Position numbers and translations under genes: made by a program
The notes under the pieces: generated by a model
What the model was told of the DNA's origin: nothing
The model's input: only the letters and a program-made list of their open reading frames with translations
Databases searched by the model: none
Assembly: GCA_902619595.1 (NCBI GenBank)
Contig: CACNFE010000001.1
Span: forward strand, 113,280-177,279
Source: an uncultured Pelagibacteraceae bacterium
GTDB taxonomy: Bacteria > Pseudomonadota > Alphaproteobacteria > Pelagibacterales > Pelagibacteraceae
Length of the DNA: 64,000 nt
Direction of reading: 5' to 3'
Shown: in pieces, positions 25,240 to 35,394 of the stretch
Layout of the letters: every line of letters begins with the position of its first letter
How positions within the stretch are numbered: position 1 is the first letter of the stretch

Positions 25240-26349
25240 TTAGATGAAGGGTAAATCACAAACTGTTCCGTTCACAGATTTACCGTTAATATTTATTTTA
25301 ATTTTAGTTCCTGTATCCCAATTAGGTTTTTTTAACATTGCAATTCCAATAACTTTATTAAAGTGAGGTGAATAAACTCCTGACCTTAATTCGCCTATAT
25401 GATTTTCATTGTTATCAAAAATTTTTATTGTCTCAGTAATACTGATGCTATCAGACTCAATTTTCACACCCATCAGTTTTTTTTTTAAACCATTTTTATT
25501 ATATTGAATTAATTTATCTTTTCCTAAAAAATTAATTTCACTATTAACATTTACATATTTATCTAAGCCACATTCGTAAGGGTTGTCTTCATTATCTATA
25601 TCGTTACCGTAAGAAAGCAGTCCACTCTCTATTCTCTCAATTAAATTTGGACAGCCTGGTTTTACATTATATTCTTTACCCTCATCAAAAAGTTTATCAT
25701 ATAACTGTAAACCTGACTTGGTATGTTCAACATAAATTTCATATCCACCTTGTTTAGACCAACCTGATCTTGCTATTAAATGTTTATCTCCTGCAAATTC
25801 AAAATAGTCAAAGCCGAAGAATTTCATTTCAGCGATCTTCTTTCCAAAAATTTTCTCCATAAGTTTAAATGATTTTGGTCCTTGGACAGCTAAAATATTT
25901 ACATTTGGTTCAGTTATTTTTACATTAAGTTTGTTACCAATTGCTAAACCTTTAGCGAATAAAATCACATCCGAGTCAGCAATTGATATCCACCATTTAT
26001 CCTCTTTTAATTTTAAAATCACCGGATCATTAATCATTCCACCATTATCATCTATAATCGGACAATAATAACATCTGCCAATTTTAGACTTAGATAAGTC
26101 TCTACAAGTCATAAGCTGAACTAATTTATAGGCGTCTGATCCACTTATTTCTACTTGTCTTTCAGCAGCAACATCCCAAATTTGCACATGCTCTTTTAAA
26201 TGATGGTATGAGTCTTCAAGTGATCCAAACGCAGCTGGTAAAAGCATATGGTTATAAATTGTGTAAGCCGTGACGCCTTGAGACTCAATTCTTGATGAAT
26301 AAGGAGTGCTTCTTAATCTTCTTGATTTAGCAATATTAAATTTTTTCAT
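25240..26349 (-). CDS. dmdA: Dimethylsulfoniopropionate demethylase DmdA
   Basis: 369 residues. DmdA moves a methyl group from DMSP to tetrahydrofolate, giving methylmercaptopropionate. It is a GcvT-fold enzyme. The whole sequence closely resembles my memory of the P. ubique DmdA, with the same length, the start [65 protein letters not shown] and the C-terminal [11 protein letters not shown] glycine-cleavage T protein is the main alternative, but the N-terminal [16 protein letters not shown] stretch and the neighbouring dmdB and dmdC argue against it. It overlaps the hydrolase gene by four bases (ATGA). Confidence 0.95.
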   Translation of the reverse strand: MKKFNIAKSRRLRSTPYSSRIESQGVTAYTIYNHMLLPAAFGSLEDSYHHLKEHVQIWDVAAERQVEISGSDAYKLVQLMTCRDLSKSKIGRCYYCPIIDDNGGMINDPVILKLKEDKWWISIADSDVILFAKGLAIGNKLNVKITEPNVNILAVQGPKSFKLMEKIFGKKIAEMKFFGFDYFEFAGDKHLIARSGWSKQGGYEIYVEHTKSGLQLYDKLFDEGKEYNVKPGCPNLIERIESGLLSYGNDIDNEDNPYECGLDKYVNVNSEINFLGKDKLIQYNKNGLKKKLMGVKIESDSISITETIKIFDNNENHIGELRSGVYSPHFNKVIGIAMLKKPNWDTGTKIKININGKSVNGTVCDLPFI

Positions 26350-27131
26350 TTTTTTAGTTTTAAAATAAATTCTTTTACAATTTTTCTCATTTCAAAAGCT
26401 TTTTCAAAAATTATCATGTGACCGCAGTCAGTGATCACTTTAGTTTCTGAATTTTTAATTAATTCAGACATTTTATTACCAACTTTAAGTGGAACCATTT
26501 TATCGAGGTCTCCAAATATACATAAAGTCGGACAATTAATTTTTTCTAAAGACTCTTTTCCAGACTTGTAGTTATTACAAGCGTTTAAGTCTACTGATAA
26601 AATTTCTATAATTTCTCTAGATGAGTTAATTATCTTTTTTACAGGGTTTCCACCAATAAATGCCTTGGATCCCTCATAACCCCACTTCATCATTAGTAAT
26701 ATCGCCTTATCATCTCCAGCCTCTGCAAGATCTATCAAATCTTGATTTACAGGCATTTTATATGATCCAGCAACTAATACTAATCCATCAATAAATTCTG
26801 GATATTTAGATGCAAAATCTATTCCAACTAAACAACCCTGCGAATGACCAACGATGATAATCTTTTGAATTTTGAGTGTTTCCATAAAACTTTTTACCCA
26901 AAACGACATATCCTCAATAGATTTAAGTGATGGGCCTTCAGAGCTTCCATGTCCTGGTAAATCAATTGATAAAACATTATATCCTTGGGATGCATAAAAC
27001 TGTTCATGAAGAGACCAAACAATATGAGTTAACCCACTTCCATGCATCAACATAATAGATGGCTTATCTTTATCAAAATCAAAGCCACCTGTAGAAATAA
27101 ATACGTTTTTGCCGTTAACGTCTAGGTTCAG
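26346..27131 (-). CDS. Alpha/beta hydrolase of the DMSP cluster, apparent CTG start
   Basis: 261 residues if translation begins at the CTG at 27131. The first ATG (27053, residue 27) would cut off the first beta strands ([17 protein letters not shown], then [10 protein letters not shown]), which are in frame and look like a normal hydrolase N-terminus. The CTG overlaps the dmdB stop as CTGA, just as ATGA overlaps occur elsewhere here, and AAGGAG sits five bases upstream. The oxyanion loop is HGSG, the nucleophile is S97 in GHSQG, and the late histidine is in [10 protein letters not shown]. It lies between dmdB and dmdA, so it probably acts in DMSP or methylmercaptopropionate metabolism, perhaps on a thioester; the substrate is unknown. 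Confidence 0.8.
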   Translation of the reverse strand: MNLDVNGKNVFISTGGFDFDKDKPSIMLMHGSGLTHIVWSLHEQFYASQGYNVLSIDLPGHGSSEGPSLKSIEDMSFWVKSFMETLKIQKIIIVGHSQGCLVGIDFASKYPEFIDGLVLVAGSYKMPVNQDLIDLAEAGDDKAILLMMKWGYEGSKAFIGGNPVKKIINSSREIIEILSVDLNACNNYKSGKESLEKINCPTLCIFGDLDKMVPLKVGNKMSELIKNSETKVITDCGHMIIFEKAFEMRKIVKEFILKLKK

Positions 27132-28756
27132 TTTAGCTCCTTGGCTAATTTCCTTAATTCAAATTTTTGGATTTTTCCTGTTGAGGTTTTGGGCAATTCA
27201 CAAAATTCAATTTTTTTTGGTACTTTAAAGCCTGCTAATGTTTCTTTACAATAAGATATTAATTCTTTCTCGGTCACTTCTTTATCTTTTACTTTTTCTA
27301 TAAAAGCACATGGTACTTCTCCCCATTTTTCGTCTGGTTTCGCAACAACAGCAGCAATTGAAACGCTCGGATGTTTTGCTAAAGTATTTTCTATTTCAAT
27401 TGATGAAATATTCTCTCCGCCAGAAATTATAATATCTTTTGATCTATCTTTAATCTTAATATAACCATCTGGATTTGTTACAGCTAGATCTCCAGAGTGA
27501 AACCATCCATGCGACATAGCCTTATCAGTAGCTTCTTTGTCCTTAAAATATCCCTTCATAACAATATTTCCTCTTATCATGATTTCACCTATTGTCTTTC
27601 CATCTTTGGGCACTGGTTTCATTGTTTCAGGATCCATTACCATTGTGTCTTCAGTATTAGGGTATCTTACACCTTGTCTTGCTTTAATTTCATTTTTTTT
27701 ATCTTCATCATAAGAATTCCACTCATCGTTCCATGCACACTGTAAAATATGTCCATATGTCTCTGTAAGTCCATAAACATGCATTACCTCGAACCCAAGA
27801 GCCTCCATTTTTTTAAAGATAATACTCGGTGGTGGTGCCCCTGCGGTTAAAACGTAAACTTTATGATTTAATTTTTTTCTTTCACTTTCAGATGCGCCTG
27901 TAATCATATTCAAAACAATTGGCGCTCCTCCAAAGTGAGTAATCTTATGCTTTTCAATTAATTCAAAGATTTTTTTTATATCTATTGCTCTTAAGCAAAT
28001 TGTTTTCCCATTTAGCATTGGAACAGTCCAAGGATACCCCCAACCATTGCAATGAAACATTGGGACTATTGTTAAAAAATTTAATCTATTTGGCATGTTC
28101 CATGCAACTGCACTACCGGTTGACATTAAATAAGAACCTCTGTGATGATATACAACGCCCTTAGGATTACCTGTTGTGCCAGATGTATAACTTAATGATA
28201 TAGCTTGCCACTCATCTTTAGGTCTCTTCCAAACGTAATTCTCATCACCGGTTTCTAAAAATTCTTCATACTCTTTTTCTCCAATTTTTTTTAAAAGTGA
28301 TTGATCTGCATAATCATCTTGAACATCAATTATTATTGGCTTTATTTTAGTTTGTGTGAGGGCTTTCTCAATTACAGAGTGTAGTTGTCTATCGACGATA
28401 AGTACTTTTGCCTCACTGTGATCAATTATATATGCCACAGTTTTAGCATCTAATCTTGTATTAATTGTATTTAATATTGCACCCGTCATTGGGACAGAAT
28501 AATGGGCCTCAAAAATTTCAGGTGTATTGAATGCCATAACTGAAACTGTATCTCCCTCACCAATTCCAATTTTTTCAAGCGCACTTGCAAATTTAATGCA
28601 CCTTTTATAAATTTCTTTCCAGGTAAATTTTTTATCCTCATAGATAATAGCCTCATAGTTAGGGTATATATCTTTTGCTCTTTCTAGGAAACTAAGCGGC
28701 GTTAATGGCACAAAGTTAGCTTTGTTTTTATCTAAGTTTTGCTCGTATTTATTCAT
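27128..28756 (-). CDS. dmdB: 3-methylmercaptopropionyl-CoA ligase (DmdB-like acyl-CoA synthetase)
   Basis: 542 residues. It is an AMP-forming acyl-CoA synthetase with the motifs YTSGTTGNPKGVVYHHRG (about 191-208), HVYGLTETYG, WFHSGDLAV and the C-terminal lysine region KTSTGKIQKFELRKLAKE. DmdB activates methylmercaptopropionate with ATP and CoA. Sequence alone cannot separate it from medium-chain acyl-CoA ligases, but the position between dmdC and dmdA makes DmdB the best call. The start overlaps the dmdC stop by one base. Its 3' end contains the ribosome-binding site for the following hydrolase. Confidence 0.9.
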   Translation of the reverse strand: MNKYEQNLDKNKANFVPLTPLSFLERAKDIYPNYEAIIYEDKKFTWKEIYKRCIKFASALEKIGIGEGDTVSVMAFNTPEIFEAHYSVPMTGAILNTINTRLDAKTVAYIIDHSEAKVLIVDRQLHSVIEKALTQTKIKPIIIDVQDDYADQSLLKKIGEKEYEEFLETGDENYVWKRPKDEWQAISLSYTSGTTGNPKGVVYHHRGSYLMSTGSAVAWNMPNRLNFLTIVPMFHCNGWGYPWTVPMLNGKTICLRAIDIKKIFELIEKHKITHFGGAPIVLNMITGASESERKKLNHKVYVLTAGAPPPSIIFKKMEALGFEVMHVYGLTETYGHILQCAWNDEWNSYDEDKKNEIKARQGVRYPNTEDTMVMDPETMKPVPKDGKTIGEIMIRGNIVMKGYFKDKEATDKAMSHGWFHSGDLAVTNPDGYIKIKDRSKDIIISGGENISSIEIENTLAKHPSVSIAAVVAKPDEKWGEVPCAFIEKVKDKEVTEKELISYCKETLAGFKVPKKIEFCELPKTSTGKIQKFELRKLAKELN

Positions 28757-30522
28757 TAATTAAATTTGTGACTCATTATATAATCACTTCCACTAACGGC
28801 AGTTATATAATGACTTTCGATCCTTGGTAAAACTCTTTCAAAATAATACTTTGCAGTGTTAATTTTGTCCTCATAAAATTGTTTGTTCGTTTCATAGTTT
28901 TTATAACTAACCTCTAAAACCTTTATCCAAGAATGAGCAACAGCAACATAACCTAACACTTTTAGGTAATCATTGCATGCAGCGCCAACATCGTTCTTGG
29001 ATTTTTGCATTTTATCTTTAATCCACTCAGTAAATTTTATTAAAGTTTTTAAGCTGTTTTCTAATTTTTCGCTAAAATTTTTTAATTCTTGATTATTGCT
29101 AGATAAGTCTTTTTTTAAACTCTCAATATATTTATTTATAATATCATTTTCTTTATTTACTAATTTTCTAAAAACTAAATCTATAGCCTGAACTGAGTTA
29201 GTGCCCTCATATATCGGAGTAATTCTGTTGTCTCTGTAAAGCTGTTCTATTCCTTGGTCTTTTGTATATCCATAACCTCCAAATATTTGCATAGCATCAC
29301 TTGTTATTTCCATTCCTAAGTCTGTAAACATCGATTTAACTACGGGTGTCATTAATGATACTAGCTCCGATGCTTCCCTTCTTATTTTTTCGTCAGAATG
29401 ATAAAGGCTTACCTCTGTTTGTTGTGATAACCAAAAACATAATGCTCTTTCACCTTCAATTATAGATTTCATATTTAGCAATGATTTTCTGATATCTGCA
29501 TGTTCAATTATTAAATCTGCTCCTCCATTTTGATTTTTTCCATTGTGTGCTTTACCTTGTTTACGTTCTTTTGCATAGTTTACTGAATTTTGATAAGCAA
29601 TTTCTGAAATGCCTAAACCTTGAATTCCTACAACAATCCTTTCAAGATTCATCATCGTAAACATAGAATTTAAACCTTTATTTTTTGGTCCAATCATATA
29701 CCCAACTGCATCATCAAAGTTTAAAACACAAGTTGCTGAGCCTTTTATTCCCATTTTACTCTCAATAGATCCAGTTGATACACCGTTTCGTGGACCAATT
29801 GATCCATCATCCTTAACAATAAATTTTGGAACCAAAAATAAGCTTATTCCCTTAGTTCCACTTGGAGAGTCTGATGCTCTGGCAATAACTAAGTGGATAA
29901 TATTTTCAGTTAAATCATGATCTCCTGAAGTAATAAATATTTTTTGCCCGCTTAACTTAAAACTTCCATCTTTTTGTTCTACAGCTTTTGTTTTGAGCAA
30001 ACCTAGGTCTGTTCCACATACAGGTTCTGTAAGACACATTGTGCCACTCCATTTACCCTCAACCATTTTTGGTAAATACTTATTTTTAATTTCATCAGTA
30101 GCATGATGGTTAATACAATTGTACGCACCGATACTTAACTCTGAGTAAAGCTTGAAAGATAAACATGCTGAAGATAACATTTCATCAAAAAAGGCACTTA
30201 CAGTTTTTGGCATTCCTTGACCACCAAATTTTGGATCACATGATAAAGAAGTCCATCCATCCTCTATATACTTCTTATATGCTTCTTTATATCCTGGGGG
30301 AGTTCTAACAATGCCATTTTCTAATACAGTTGGGTTTTCATCTCCAGACTTTGCTAGTGGTAGTATGATGTTTTGATTTATTTTAGCTGCCTCTTCTAAA
30401 ATATTTTTTACCAAATCTGGCGTGACATCCTTATACTTTTCTATCTCATTATAATTTTTATTATTTCTTAAGTTCTCATAAAGAAACATCATATCTTCAA
30501 CGGGAGCTGTATAAATTGTCAT
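28756..30522 (-). CDS. dmdC: 3-methylmercaptopropionyl-CoA dehydrogenase (DmdC-like acyl-CoA dehydrogenase)
   Basis: 588 residues from the ATG at 30522 (MTIYTAPVEDMMFLYENL). An in-frame codon at 30564 would overlap leuB and is unlikely. It is a long acyl-CoA dehydrogenase of the DmdC/FadE type. The FAD- and substrate-binding segments are CLTEPVCGTDLGLLKTKA, FITSGDHDLTENI and MQIFGGYGYTKDQGIEQLYRDNRI, the last including the conserved late motif and IYEGTNSVQAIDL. It oxidises methylmercaptopropionyl-CoA to methylthioacrylyl-CoA. The hydratase of the next step (DmdD or AcuH) is not in this window. A 26-base gap separates it from leuB. Confidence 0.9.
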   Translation of the reverse strand: MTIYTAPVEDMMFLYENLRNNKNYNEIEKYKDVTPDLVKNILEEAAKINQNIILPLAKSGDENPTVLENGIVRTPPGYKEAYKKYIEDGWTSLSCDPKFGGQGMPKTVSAFFDEMLSSACLSFKLYSELSIGAYNCINHHATDEIKNKYLPKMVEGKWSGTMCLTEPVCGTDLGLLKTKAVEQKDGSFKLSGQKIFITSGDHDLTENIIHLVIARASDSPSGTKGISLFLVPKFIVKDDGSIGPRNGVSTGSIESKMGIKGSATCVLNFDDAVGYMIGPKNKGLNSMFTMMNLERIVVGIQGLGISEIAYQNSVNYAKERKQGKAHNGKNQNGGADLIIEHADIRKSLLNMKSIIEGERALCFWLSQQTEVSLYHSDEKIRREASELVSLMTPVVKSMFTDLGMEITSDAMQIFGGYGYTKDQGIEQLYRDNRITPIYEGTNSVQAIDLVFRKLVNKENDIINKYIESLKKDLSSNNQELKNFSEKLENSLKTLIKFTEWIKDKMQKSKNDVGAACNDYLKVLGYVAVAHSWIKVLEVSYKNYETNKQFYEDKINTAKYYFERVLPRIESHYITAVSGSDYIMSHKFN

Positions 30523-30548
30523 AATTTTTATAAAATAATTGAAATTAA

Positions 30549-31658
30549 CTAATTTTGCAAACAAGCAATAATCGCATCTCCAACATCTTTTGTTGATACT
30601 TCCTTATTACCTTTTGAACATATATCCTTGGTTCTAAGCCCATCATCAAGGATTTTTTGTACTGCAGCGTCTAGCTCCTTTGACTCTTTATCCAAATTTA
30701 AAGAATATTTTAACGCCATTGAAAAACTTAGTATTGTTGCAATTGGATTAGCAATACCTTTTCCAGCAATATCAGGTGCTGAGCCGTGTACTGGCTCGTA
30801 CATTGATCTCATGTTTCCATTTTTGTCTTTGGCTCCTAAAGATGCTGAAGGTAGTAACCCTAGTGAACCTGTTAACATCGCAGCTTCATCTGACAATATA
30901 TCTCCAAATAAATTATCTGTTACAATGACATCAAATTGTTTTGGATTTCTTAAGAGTTGCATAGCGCAGTTGTCTGCTAACATATGTTCTAATTCTACCT
31001 CTTTAAATTCTTTATCATGAATAGCTTGAACTTCCTCTCTCCAAAGCTGACCAGCTTCCATAACATTTGATTTTTCACATGATGTAACTTTATTATTTCT
31101 TTTTTTTGCAAGATCGAAGGCTACTCTAGAAACTCTTTCAATTTCGCTAGTTGTATAAGTGTGAGTATTAATACCTTTTCTTTCACCGTTATCTATTGGC
31201 TTGATTCCTCTAGGCTCACCAAAATATATTCCTCCAGTAAGTTCTCTGACTATCATTATATCAAGTCCTGAAACTATTTCAGGTTTTAAACTTGAGGCTT
31301 CAACTAACTGCTTGAAACAAATTGCTGGTCTTAAATTTGCAAAAAGTTTAAGTTCTTTCCTTAATTTTAATAATGCTCTTTCTGGTTTTTTGGAAAAATC
31401 CAAATTATCCCACTTTGGACCTCCCACAGCTCCTAAAATTACAGCTTCACTTTCTAAAGCTTTATAAAAAACTTCATCAGTAATAGGTGTCCCATGTTTA
31501 TCATATGCAGCACCACCCACTAAGTCTTCGTCAATTTCAAAATCTAAAGATCTATTTTTATTTAACCAATTAATTATTTTTTTTACTTCGGCGATTACTT
31601 CTGGTCCAATACCATCACCTGGTAAAAGTAAAATTTTTCTTTTCTTAACCTTAATCAT
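30549..31658 (-). CDS. leuB: 3-isopropylmalate dehydrogenase
   Basis: 369 residues. It catalyses the NAD-dependent oxidative decarboxylation in leucine synthesis. The features are [15 protein letters not shown] (about 11-25), [14 protein letters not shown], the [14 protein letters not shown] motif that separates LeuB from isocitrate dehydrogenase, [26 protein letters not shown] and the NAD-binding [18 protein letters not shown]. It overlaps leuD by eight bases. leuC, leuD and leuB are contiguous; leuA is not in the window. Confidence 0.97.
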   Translation of the reverse strand: MIKVKKRKILLLPGDGIGPEVIAEVKKIINWLNKNRSLDFEIDEDLVGGAAYDKHGTPITDEVFYKALESEAVILGAVGGPKWDNLDFSKKPERALLKLRKELKLFANLRPAICFKQLVEASSLKPEIVSGLDIMIVRELTGGIYFGEPRGIKPIDNGERKGINTHTYTTSEIERVSRVAFDLAKKRNNKVTSCEKSNVMEAGQLWREEVQAIHDKEFKEVELEHMLADNCAMQLLRNPKQFDVIVTDNLFGDILSDEAAMLTGSLGLLPSASLGAKDKNGNMRSMYEPVHGSAPDIAGKGIANPIATILSFSMALKYSLNLDKESKELDAAVQKILDDGLRTKDICSKGNKEVSTKDVGDAIIACLQN

Positions 31659-32256
31659 TAAAGATCCATGGTTTTGAAGACTCTAATTTTTTTTCAAATT
31701 CATTTATATTTGAGGATTTCTCTAGAGATAAAGCAATGTCATCAAGCCCTTCCAATAAGCATTTTTTTTTGAAAGGCTCAATTTTAAAACTGATCTCATT
31801 GTTTCCATAGATAATTTTTTCATCATTTAAATTTATTTCTATTTCTTCTTGTCTTTTTGAGTACTCTGATAATTCTTTTATTTTTTCCTCACTTAAAATT
31901 ATTGGTAATATGCCATTTTTAAAACAATTATTATAAAAGATATCGGCATAACTTGAACTTATCACGCATGTAATTCCAAAGTCTAGAAGAGCCCATGGTG
32001 CGTGTTCTCTTGATGAACCACAACCAAAATTATTCCCCGCAATTAATATTTTTGAAACATCAAATGGTTTCTTATTTAAAATAAAATCTTTAATAATATT
32101 TCCATCGTTGTCATATCTCATTTCATGAAAAAGGTTTTTTCCCAATCCTGTTCTTTTTATTGTTTTTAGGAATTGTTTTGGAATGATCATATCAGTATCG
32201 ATATTGACGATTGGTAAATATGCAGGAATACTTTTGAGGGATACAAATTTTTTCAT
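31651..32256 (-). CDS. leuD: 3-isopropylmalate dehydratase small subunit
   Basis: 201 residues. It forms the swivelling lid of isopropylmalate isomerase with LeuC. Features are [16 protein letters not shown] (about 18-33), [23 protein letters not shown] (about 72-94) and [11 protein letters not shown]. The ATG overlaps the leuC stop by one base, and the 3' end overlaps leuB by eight. Length and motifs are ordinary. Confidence 0.97.
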   Translation of the reverse strand: MKKFVSLKSIPAYLPIVNIDTDMIIPKQFLKTIKRTGLGKNLFHEMRYDNDGNIIKDFILNKKPFDVSKILIAGNNFGCGSSREHAPWALLDFGITCVISSSYADIFYNNCFKNGILPIILSEEKIKELSEYSKRQEEIEINLNDEKIIYGNNEISFKIEPFKKKCLLEGLDDIALSLEKSSNINEFEKKLESSKPWIFND

Positions 32257-33659
32257 TAGTTTTGATATTTTCTTACATCATCAAGATTTCCAGCAATCGC
32301 AGCTGCTGCTGCCATACCTGGGCTTACTAGATGTGTACGACCACCTCTTCCTTGTCTTCCCTCAAAGTTTCTATTTGAAGTAGATGCGCATCTCTCTTGT
32401 GGTTTTAATTTATCAGCATTCATTGCTAAGCACATTGAGCAGCCAGGCTCTCTCCATTCAAATCCAGACTCAATGAATATTTTATCTAAACCTTCCTGTT
32501 CTGCTTGTTCTTTTACTAGTCCAGATCCTGGAACAACCATGCCATGCACATGTGCAGCCTTTTTTTTATTTTTTAAAATTTGAGCAGCCTCTCGTAAATC
32601 TTCTATTCTTCCATTGGTACAACTTCCAATAAAAACTTTATCAATTTTTATATCCTGAACTTTAACATCTGGTTTTAGGCCCATATATTTTAAAGATCTA
32701 TTAATGGAATTTTTTTTATCCTCATTTTTCTCATTATCAGGGTTCGGTATTTTTCCATTTATTGTTACGACATCTTCTGGAGAAGTTCCCCAAGTTACCA
32801 TAGGGGCAATATCCTCTCCATTTAAATTGATCTCTTTATCAAATTTAGCATCATTATCAGTTTTAAGTGAGTTCCAATACTCTAAAGCTTTATTCCAATT
32901 TTCATTTTTTGGGGACATTGGTCTTCCTTTTAAGTAATTAAAAATTTTTTCATCAGGTTGAATAAGACCAGCTCTAGCACCACCCTCGATTGACATATTA
33001 CAAATCGTCATTCTCTGTTCTACAGATAGGTCTGAAATAACTGAACCAGCATACTCTAATACACATCCAGTACCTCCAGCTGTTCCTATTTTTCCAATTA
33101 TTTGCAAAATAACATCCTTTGAAGTCACTCCCAGTGAGAGTTTACCATTAACGTTTATTCTAAAATTTTTTGCCTTTTTTTGTACCAAAGTTTGAGTAGC
33201 CAAAACGTGCTCTACTTCTGAAGTTCCAATTCCAAATGCTAGGGCACCAAATGCACCATGAGTAGCAGTGTGGCTATCGCCACAAACAATTACTGTACCT
33301 GGTTGCGTGAAACCTTGCTCGGGCCCTACTATGTGAACAATACCTTGTCTTTTATCGTCCATTCCAAATAGTTTGATACCAAATTCTTTACAATTTTTTT
33401 CTAATGTTTCTACCTGAATTTTAGAATCGATATCATCAATTCCTTTAGACCTATCAGTTGTAGGAATATTATGATCAACTACAGCAAGTGTTAATTTTGG
33501 TTGTCTCACTTTTCTTTTTGAATTTCTAAGCCCTTCGAATGCTTGTGGGCTTGTTACCTCGTGTATTAAATGTCTATCCACAAATAATAAAGATGTACCA
33601 TCATCTTGCTGATGAACTAAATGTTCATTCCAAATTTTGTCGTATAAAGTTCTAGGCAT
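32256..33659 (-). CDS. leuC: 3-isopropylmalate dehydratase large subunit
   Basis: 467 residues. It is an aconitase-family [4Fe-4S] enzyme that isomerises 2- to 3-isopropylmalate. The cluster cysteines are in [10 protein letters not shown] and in [11 protein letters not shown]. The N-terminal [38 protein letters not shown] segment begins in a typical LeuC manner, and [20 protein letters not shown] is intact. The C-terminus has [24 protein letters not shown]. Eleven bases separate it from rplS, so leucine genes follow ribosomal genes without a visible promoter gap. Confidence 0.97.
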   Translation of the reverse strand: MPRTLYDKIWNEHLVHQQDDGTSLLFVDRHLIHEVTSPQAFEGLRNSKRKVRQPKLTLAVVDHNIPTTDRSKGIDDIDSKIQVETLEKNCKEFGIKLFGMDDKRQGIVHIVGPEQGFTQPGTVIVCGDSHTATHGAFGALAFGIGTSEVEHVLATQTLVQKKAKNFRINVNGKLSLGVTSKDVILQIIGKIGTAGGTGCVLEYAGSVISDLSVEQRMTICNMSIEGGARAGLIQPDEKIFNYLKGRPMSPKNENWNKALEYWNSLKTDNDAKFDKEINLNGEDIAPMVTWGTSPEDVVTINGKIPNPDNEKNEDKKNSINRSLKYMGLKPDVKVQDIKIDKVFIGSCTNGRIEDLREAAQILKNKKKAAHVHGMVVPGSGLVKEQAEQEGLDKIFIESGFEWREPGCSMCLAMNADKLKPQERCASTSNRNFEGRQGRGGRTHLVSPGMAAAAAIAGNLDDVRKYQN

Positions 33660-33670
33660 TTTAAAAAAGA

Positions 33671-34201
33671 CTATTTTTTATCTATAAGAGTCTCTTTTTC
33701 ATTTTTTTTTTCAGAGGTATCTTTTTTTTCAACAGACTCTTTCTCTACTTTCGTTTCCTCTGTTATATTACTTTCTTCAGTTTTAGTTACATTTTGTGCT
33801 GTTGGTTGTTCTGTTTTAACATCTACATCAATGCCAATTTTTTTCTTTATTTTTTCTGCAATTCTTGCTGATTTTCCTGTTCTGTCTCTAAGATAGTAAA
33901 GTTTTGCCCTTCTTACCTTTCCAGATCTAATTACCTTAATTGAGTCTACAATTGGACTATAGAGTGCAAATGTTCTTTCCACACCTTCTCCAAAGGAAAT
34001 TTTCCTTACTGTAAAAGATGAGTTTAAATCTCTATTCTTTTTAGCAATACAGACTCCTTCAAAATATTGAATTCTATCTCTTTTGCCCTCTGTAATTCTA
34101 ACACCAATTTTCACAATATCGCCTGGAAAAAAATTTGGTAATTTTTTTTCTGCAGCTATTTTTTTGACATTAGCTTGATTAATTTCTTCAATAGTTTTCA
34201 T
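33671..34201 (-). CDS. rplS: 50S ribosomal protein L19 with a long charged C-terminal tail
   Basis: 176 residues from the ATG at 34201 ([15 protein letters not shown]). A TTG at 34216 would add five residues and is less likely. The L19 core covers about residues 1-115, with [46 protein letters not shown] and [16 protein letters not shown]. After the core a tail of about 55-60 residues, rich in Lys, Glu and Thr, makes the protein about half as long again as usual; it should be disordered. rpsP, two genes upstream, has a similar kind of tail. L19 sits at the 30S-50S interface. Confidence 0.96.
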   Translation of the reverse strand: MKTIEEINQANVKKIAAEKKLPNFFPGDIVKIGVRITEGKRDRIQYFEGVCIAKKNRDLNSSFTVRKISFGEGVERTFALYSPIVDSIKVIRSGKVRRAKLYYLRDRTGKSARIAEKIKKKIGIDVDVKTEQPTAQNVTKTEESNITEETKVEKESVEKKDTSEKKNEKETLIDKK

Positions 34202-34217
34202 TTGTAATTTTATCAAA

Positions 34218-34907
34218 TTAGTTTTTTTTATTATATTTTTGCCATAAATCTGGCCTTCGGTCGCGAGTTATAGCCTCTGATTGAGATAAACGCCAGTCTT
34301 TAATTTTCGCATGATCACCTGATAAAAGCACATTTGGCACACTTTTTTCCTCCCAGATTTGAGGTTTTGTGTACTGTGGATATTCCAATAAACCATTTTC
34401 AAAGCTTTCTTCGCTAGTAGATTTTTCATTTCCAAGTACTCCGGGTATTAATCTTAATATAGCATCCAAAAAAACATAAGTTGCTGTTTCACCTCCAGAA
34501 AGTACAAAATCTCCTAAACTTATCTCGTCTATTTTTCTGTTTTCTAATACTCTCTGGTCAATACCTTCGAAATGACCGCAAATTATGTTAACTTTATTTT
34601 CTAAAGAAAGTTCTTTTGCAATTTTTTGATTAAAAACTTTTCCTTTTGGAGATAAGTAAACAATTTTCTCATCTCGATTAATGTTTTTATCTAACGACTT
34701 TGCCAGTACGTCAGGCTTGATTAACATTCCTGAGCCTCCTCCGTAAGGAGTATCATCAACTGTCTTATGTTTATCAATTGCATAATCTCTAATATTTACA
34801 GTTCTCAAATCCCAAATTTTTTTTTCAATAGCTTTTCCGTAAAGTCCATTTTTAAAAGGTCCAGGAAAGTACTCAGGATATAATGTAAATACTTGAGCTA
34901 TAAACAT
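34218..34907 (-). CDS. trmD: tRNA (guanine37-N1)-methyltransferase
   Basis: 229 residues, typical for TrmD. It methylates G37 of tRNAs with SAM, which prevents frameshifting. The trefoil-knot SAM site is visible in [13 protein letters not shown] and [30 protein letters not shown], and the N-terminal [21 protein letters not shown] and [16 protein letters not shown] segments are standard. The usual rpsP-rimM-trmD-rplS order is kept except that rimM is missing between rpsP and trmD, where there are only two bases. Confidence 0.97.
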   Translation of the reverse strand: MFIAQVFTLYPEYFPGPFKNGLYGKAIEKKIWDLRTVNIRDYAIDKHKTVDDTPYGGGSGMLIKPDVLAKSLDKNINRDEKIVYLSPKGKVFNQKIAKELSLENKVNIICGHFEGIDQRVLENRKIDEISLGDFVLSGGETATYVFLDAILRLIPGVLGNEKSTSEESFENGLLEYPQYTKPQIWEEKSVPNVLLSGDHAKIKDWRLSQSEAITRDRRPDLWQKYNKKN

Positions 34908-34909
34908 TT

Positions 34910-35380
34910 TTATTTTTTCTCCTCTGCTTTAGGAGCTTCTTTTGGAGCATCTGCTTTTTTCTCTTCTGCTTTAGGAGCTTCTTTTGGAGCATCTGCTTTT
35001 TTCTCCTCTGCTTTAGGAGCTTCTTTTGGAGCATCTGCTTTTTGTCCTTCTTTTGGTGACTCCTCTTTTGCCTCTTTTTTTCTTTCTTTTTTTGGTACAG
35101 CCTTCATTGGATTATTACCTTTTGCTGGCATAGGAATTAGTTCATGTTCACCAAGTAATCTAGCAACTCTAGTGGTTGGTTGTGCGCCTTGGCTTAACCA
35201 ATATTTTATTCTATCCGTTTGAAGTCCAATTCTCTCTTTTTTTTCTTTTGGAAGCAAAGGATTAAAAAAACCTAATTTTTCAATAAACCTTCCATCTCTT
35301 GGAAATTTACTATCAGCAACAACTATTTTGTAAACTGGTCTTTTTTTTGTCCCTCCCATCGATAATCTAAGTTTTAACAT
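34910..35380 (-). CDS. rpsP: 30S ribosomal protein S16 with a repetitive C-terminal tail
   Basis: 156 residues. The S16 core is about residues 1-80 ([46 protein letters not shown]). The rest is a Lys/Glu/Ala/Pro-rich tail. It ends in three nearly perfect copies of a 14-residue unit ([14 protein letters not shown]) encoded by a 42-base tandem repeat. AAAGGAGAATA in front of the ATG is a strong ribosome-binding site. S16 is an assembly protein of the 30S body. The tail should be disordered and very polar; whether it binds RNA or is only tolerated is unknown. Confidence 0.96.
   Translation of the reverse strand: MLKLRLSMGGTKKRPVYKIVVADSKFPRDGRFIEKLGFFNPLLPKEKKERIGLQTDRIKYWLSQGAQPTTRVARLLGEHELIPMPAKGNNPMKAVPKKERKKEAKEESPKEGQKADAPKEAPKAEEKKADAPKEAPKAEEKKADAPKEAPKAEEKK
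34919..35044 (-). repeat. Three-copy 42-bp tandem repeat inside rpsP
   Basis: Three adjacent units of 42 bases start at 34919, 34961 and 35003. They differ by one or two bases (for example CTCC versus CTCT at the unit starts). Each unit is a whole number of codons (14), so copy-number change keeps the reading frame. They encode the end of the S16 tail. Such repeats are usually prone to expansion and contraction. Confidence 0.92.
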
Positions 35381-35394
35381 TATTCTCCTTTTTT

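Noticed and set aside
25240..26349. Glycine cleavage T protein (GcvT)
   Set aside because: It has the same fold, but the sequence follows DmdA as I remember it, no gcvH or gcvP is nearby, and dmdB and dmdC are adjacent.
30523..30564. Longer N-terminus for the DmdC-like dehydrogenase
   Set aside because: The added residues overlap leuB and do not resemble the family N-terminus, which begins at MTIYTAPVEDM.
34893..35222. Plus-strand repetitive frame (Ala/Ser/Phe repeats) opposite rpsP
   Set aside because: The repeats come from the 42-bp tandem repeat that encodes the S16 tail on the other strand. The S16 core and its ribosome-binding site fix the coding strand.
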